A stretch of 64,000 nt of DNA from Anaeromyxobacter paludicola (lineage in GTDB: Bacteria; Myxococcota; Myxococcia; Myxococcales; Anaeromyxobacteraceae): positions 620,001 through 684,000 of the forward strand of contig NZ_AP025592.1 of the NCBI RefSeq assembly GCF_023169965.1. Reading direction: 5' to 3'. The notes below the pieces were generated by a model. It made no database searches. It saw only the letters and a program-made list of their open reading frames with translations, and was not told where the DNA came from. Shown piece by piece: positions 61,079 through 64,000 of this stretch; position 1 is the stretch's first letter; each line of letters begins with the position of its first letter. The position numbers and the translations under genes are program-made.

Positions 61079-61909
61079 ATGGCGTCACGAACCGGCAGGA
61101 CCACCACCGATCACGACGAGATCCGGCGCTGGGCGGAGGAGCGCGGCGGGAAGCCCTCGGAGGTGATGGGCACCGAGCGCGGCGGCGGCACCGGGATGAT
61201 CCGGATCGACTTCCCCGGCTACTCCGGCGAGGGCTCACTGCGCGAGATCTCCTGGGACGAGTGGTTCCAGAAGTTCGACGAGAGCGGGCTCGCCCTCGTG
61301 CTCCAGGAGCGGACGGCGGGCGGGCAGCGCAGCAACTTCAACAAGCTCGTGGCACGCGAGACGGCGGAGTTGCGCGCGCGCGGCGGCCGCGGCAGCGCCC
61401 GCCGGGGCACCGGCCGGGAGCGGCAGGGCGGGTCGGGCGCGGCGAGGTCGCGCGGCGCGGGCGGCGGACGCGGCGCCGGCGCGGCCGCGCGGTCCCGCTC
61501 GGCGGGCGCGGGGTCCCGGTCCGGCGGCCGGTCGCGGTCGGGCGCGACGTCCGGGTCCCGCGCCGGCGGCCGATCGCGGTCCGCCGGCTCCAGCGCGGGA
61601 TCCCGGAGCAGCGCCCGGTCTCGGTCCACGGGGTCGAGCGCGGGGTCCCGCTCCGGCGGCGCCTCGCGCTCCTCGGGGTCGCGCTCCGGCGCCCGGGCGA
61701 ACTCCACCCGCTCGCGCGGCGGCACGCGCAGCGCGCCCCGCTCCGAGGCGGCACGGACCGCGCGGCGCGGCGGCGGCTCCAAGGCTGGGGGCGCGCCGGC
61801 CGGGCGCGGCACCTCCCGGAAGGGCGGCCAGGGCCAGGGCCAGGGCCGCTCGAGGTCCGGCTCGCGCTCCGGGTCGCGCACCACCGGCCGCGGCGGGAGG
61901 CGGCGGTAG
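61079..61909 (+). CDS. Conserved small-domain protein with long Ser/Arg/Gly-rich basic tail
   Basis: 276 aa, with a strong AAGGAGG site. Residues 1-100 form a compact domain (DHDEIRRWAEERGGKPSEV, then IRIDFPGYSGEGSL, ISWDEWFQKFDESGLALVLQE and NFNKLVARET) that exists alone in many bacteria as an uncharacterised small protein. From about residue 100 to the end the protein is low-complexity Ser/Arg/Gly/Ala with repeated RSRS, SRSGG and AGSRS units, like RNA- or DNA-binding tails. The function is unknown; nucleic-acid binding is inferred. Confidence 0.75.
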   Translation: MASRTGRTTTDHDEIRRWAEERGGKPSEVMGTERGGGTGMIRIDFPGYSGEGSLREISWDEWFQKFDESGLALVLQERTAGGQRSNFNKLVARETAELRARGGRGSARRGTGRERQGGSGAARSRGAGGGRGAGAAARSRSAGAGSRSGGRSRSGATSGSRAGGRSRSAGSSAGSRSSARSRSTGSSAGSRSGGASRSSGSRSGARANSTRSRGGTRSAPRSEAARTARRGGGSKAGGAPAGRGTSRKGGQGQGQGRSRSGSRSGSRTTGRGGRRR

Positions 61910-62479
61910 GTGGCGGGCTCGGGCGAGGAGCGGCTCAACCTGGACTTCGTGACCGACCGGCTCGCGGTGGGCGGCAGCTACCCCGAGCGGGACGCGGAGC
62001 GGCTCGCTCGGGAGCACGGGATCCGGCACGTGGTGGACGTGCGGGTGGAGGCGCGCGACGACGAGGCGGTGCTGCGCCGCTGCGGGGTGACCCTGCTCCA
62101 CCTCCCCACCGAGGACCGCTGCGCCATCTCGCTCGACGTGATCGACGACGGCGTGGGCTGGGTGCGCGAGCGGCTCGGGCGGGGGGAGCGGGTCTTCATC
62201 CACTGCGAGTACGGCGTGGGCCGGAGCGCGCTCCTGGCGCTCTGCGTGCTCGTCGCGGAGGGGGACGCGCCGCTGGAGGCGCTGGCGCGCGCCAAGTCGG
62301 CCCGCTGGCAGGTCTCGCCCAGCCCGGAGCAGCTCCAGGCCTTCCAGGTCTGGTGCCGGCGCGAGCAGCATCGGGCGGGGGCGGCCTGGCCCATCCCGAG
62401 CTTCGAGGAGCTCGCCGGGATCGCCTACAGCCACCTGCGCCGCGGCGAGGTGGGGACGGGCACGCTCCGCTCCGGCTGA
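61910..62479 (+). CDS. Dual-specificity/PTP-type phosphatase
   Basis: 189 aa from a GTG that directly follows the previous stop. The P-loop HCEYGVGRSA (catalytic C99, R105) is complete, and a general-acid Asp is probably in LPTEDRC at about 65. The preceding LNLDFVTDRLAVGGSYPERDA start is typical of DSP-like phosphatases acting on phosphoproteins, phosphoinositides or phosphosugars. Gene 62495 follows 15 bp later, suggesting one functional unit. Confidence 0.85.
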   Translation: MAGSGEERLNLDFVTDRLAVGGSYPERDAERLAREHGIRHVVDVRVEARDDEAVLRRCGVTLLHLPTEDRCAISLDVIDDGVGWVRERLGRGERVFIHCEYGVGRSALLALCVLVAEGDAPLEALARAKSARWQVSPSPEQLQAFQVWCRREQHRAGAAWPIPSFEELAGIAYSHLRRGEVGTGTLRSG

Positions 62480-62494
62480 CGCCCGCACGAGGCG

Positions 62495-64000
62495 ATGCGG
62501 GTCTACGGCGATCGGCTGCGGCGCGAGGCGCCGCGCGAGAAGCTCGCCCGGCTGGGCGCGCTCCTCGGCGACGCCCGCGCGGCCGGCGGGCGCGCGCGGC
62601 ACGACCTCCTGCTCGACGCGCTGGTGGAGGCGGGCGAGCTCGCGCAGGGGGTGCTCGACGCGCGCTTCGCGGCGGAGGGCGCGGACGGGCGCTCGCCGGA
62701 GGGAGACGCGGCGATGGCGCTCGCCGGCGGCGTGGCGCGGGCGCTCTGGAGCTCCTGGCGCTCCGGCTTCTCCCGGGTGGAGTGGCCGCCCGGAGCGCTC
62801 GCGCTGGCCGTGGCGCGCGCCGGGCTGCCCGCGACCGTCGAGGTGAAGGCGCCGGAGGGCTACGCCTTCTACGCGCTCTACCCCGAGGCGTACGGCGAGG
62901 CGGCGGAGGCGCTCGCCCCGGCGGGCGCGCGGCTGCGCGTCATCGGGCTGCGGAGCGTCGGCACCGGGCTCGCCGCGCTCGTCGCCGCCGCGGCGGGGGC
63001 CACGCGCGCGCCGGTGACGCTGCGGCCGGTCGGGCATCCCTTCGCGCGCCGGCTGGCGGTGTCGGCCGCCCTGGAGCGCGAGCTCGTCGGCGATCCCGAG
63101 GCGCGCTACGCCGTCGTGGACGAGGGGCCGGGGCTCTCGGGCAGCTCCTTCGCCGCGGTCGGCCGCTGGCTGGAGGCGCGGGGCGTCGCGCCGGAGCGGA
63201 TCCACCTCCTCCCCGGGCACGACGGCGAGCCGGGCGGCGTCAACCCCGAGGCCGCCGCCGCGTACCGTCGCTGGCCGAGGCGCGCGGTCTCCTTCGAGGC
63301 GCTCCACCGCGAGGCCGGCGGGATCGCGGCCTGGGCGGCCCCGCTCATCGGCCTGGCGCTCGAGCCGCCGCGGGACCTGTCGGGCGGCGCCTGGCGCGCG
63401 CTGGTGTGCGGGGCGCCGCCGTGGCCGCCGGCCGACCCGCCGCGCGAGCGGCGCAAGCTCCTCGTCCGGACGCGCGCGGGGCCGTGGCTGTTGCGCTTCG
63501 CCGGCCTGGGCCGCTCGGGCGCGGCGGCGCTGCGACGGGCCCGGGCGCTCGCCCGCGCCGGGTTCGCCGCCGAGGTGGCCGGGCTCGCGCGCGGGTTCCT
63601 GGTGCAGCGCTGGGTGGAGGCGCGGCCGCTCCCCCAGGCGGCGGTCCCGCGCGCCGCGCTCCTCGCCCGGGTGGCCGAGTACCTCGCCTTCCGCGCCGCG
63701 GCGCTGCCGGCCGGGGCGGGGGAGGGGGCCGCGCCGGGCGAGCTCCTCGAGATGGCGCGGACCAACCTCGCCGAGGGGGGCGAGGCGGCGGCGCTCCGCG
63801 CGCTCGAGGCTGCCGCCGCGCCGCTCGACGCCATCTCCGCGGGCGCGAGGCCGATCGAGGTGGACGGCAAGCTGCAACCCTGGGAGTGGCTCGTCGCCGG
63901 CGACGGCCGGCTGCTCAAGGCCGACGCCGTGGATCACTGCGCCGCGCACGACCTCGTCGGCTGCCAGGACCTGCTCTGGGACGTGGCCGGCGCCGAGGCG
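62495..64000 (+). CDS. Phosphoribosyltransferase-like / kinase-like fusion protein, 3' end outside window
   Basis: 502 codons are open to the window end without a stop, starting with the ATG at 62495. Residues about 165-260 carry a type I phosphoribosyltransferase pattern: VIGLRSVGTGL, RPVGHPF and the PRPP-loop-like VVDEGPGLSGSSF (207-219). The C-terminal part (about 320-502) looks like an aminoglycoside-kinase fold: LLVRTRAGPWLLRFAG as a beta-rich N-lobe, then DGKLQPWEWLVAG (from D457) and DLLWDVAGAEA, with the usual HxD loop altered. The reaction is unknown. It probably works with the phosphatase just upstream. Confidence 0.7.
   Translation, partial: MRVYGDRLRREAPREKLARLGALLGDARAAGGRARHDLLLDALVEAGELAQGVLDARFAAEGADGRSPEGDAAMALAGGVARALWSSWRSGFSRVEWPPGALALAVARAGLPATVEVKAPEGYAFYALYPEAYGEAAEALAPAGARLRVIGLRSVGTGLAALVAAAAGATRAPVTLRPVGHPFARRLAVSAALERELVGDPEARYAVVDEGPGLSGSSFAAVGRWLEARGVAPERIHLLPGHDGEPGGVNPEAAAAYRRWPRRAVSFEALHREAGGIAAWAAPLIGLALEPPRDLSGGAWRALVCGAPPWPPADPPRERRKLLVRTRAGPWLLRFAGLGRSGAAALRRARALARAGFAAEVAGLARGFLVQRWVEARPLPQAAVPRAALLARVAEYLAFRAAALPAGAGEGAAPGELLEMARTNLAEGGEAAALRALEAAAAPLDAISAGARPIEVDGKLQPWEWLVAGDGRLLKADAVDHCAAHDLVGCQDLLWDVAGAEA

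Noticed and set aside
61440-61900. Periodic repeats in the Ser/Arg tail as a CRISPR array or mobile repeat
   Set aside because: The units are irregular, have no unique spacers of constant size and keep the reading frame of the coding sequence throughout.

Overview
The window is very GC-rich DNA (roughly 70% or more by eye), gene-dense, with short or overlapping gene junctions and many GTG/TTG starts. NtrC-type regulators, YfhO-like giant membrane proteins, a TPR lipoprotein, an IF3 with a C-terminal tail and a rare ATC start, and two 2-oxoacid:ferredoxin oxidoreductases all point to a myxobacterium of the Anaeromyxobacter type (Myxococcota). This assignment rests on recognition only; no database was searched.

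Layout. 1-7.7 kb: end of a histidine kinase with its sigma-54 activator, a YfhO-like membrane protein converging on rpoH (which has a sigma-54-type promoter), an AT-rich hairpin island, a kinase-like protein with a degraded ATPase domain plus a lone receiver, and an isolated rplC. 7.7-15.2 kb: a second YfhO paralogue, typA, a glyoxalase I/II-like pair, a CDP-alcohol phosphatidyltransferase, a metallophosphoesterase and tRNA-Val(GAC). 15.3-28.3 kb: a surface-glycan or glycolipid region with three extended-SDR epimerases, a flippase, a radical SAM protein with a small Cys-motif partner, a GT2, an amidohydrolase and three polytopic glycosyltransferase-like proteins. 28.4-44.6 kb: thrS, the branched-chain amino-acid genes leuACDB-ilvBNC, then infC-rpmI-rplT-pheS-pheT-(small membrane protein)-ihfA. 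This is the classic thrS-to-ihfA translation cluster split by the leucine/valine genes.

44.7-48.1 kb: a second NtrB/NtrC-type pair beside a small secreted Ala/Pro/Lys protein that has its own near-consensus sigma-54 promoter. 48.2-51.3 kb: a tightly coupled queD-folE-SDR-FAD oxidase string. 51.4-57.8 kb: a four-subunit 2-oxoacid:ferredoxin oxidoreductase (korDABC order) divergent from a two-subunit one, across a 516-bp control region containing a dyad. 57.9-64 kb: a TPR lipoprotein, a ribbon-helix-helix protein, UDP-glucuronate decarboxylase and another epimerase, a basic Ser/Arg/Gly-tailed protein, a PTP-type phosphatase and, running off the end, a phosphoribosyltransferase-like/kinase-like fusion.

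Most novel-looking items: the phosphatase plus PRTase/kinase-like pair at the right end; the sigma-54-driven Ala/Pro/Lys protein next to an activator/kinase pair; the kinase-like protein lacking N, G1 and G2 boxes; the sigma-54 promoter on rpoH; and the hairpin island at 5.4-5.6 kb. No CRISPR array, insertion sequence, prophage or replication origin was seen.
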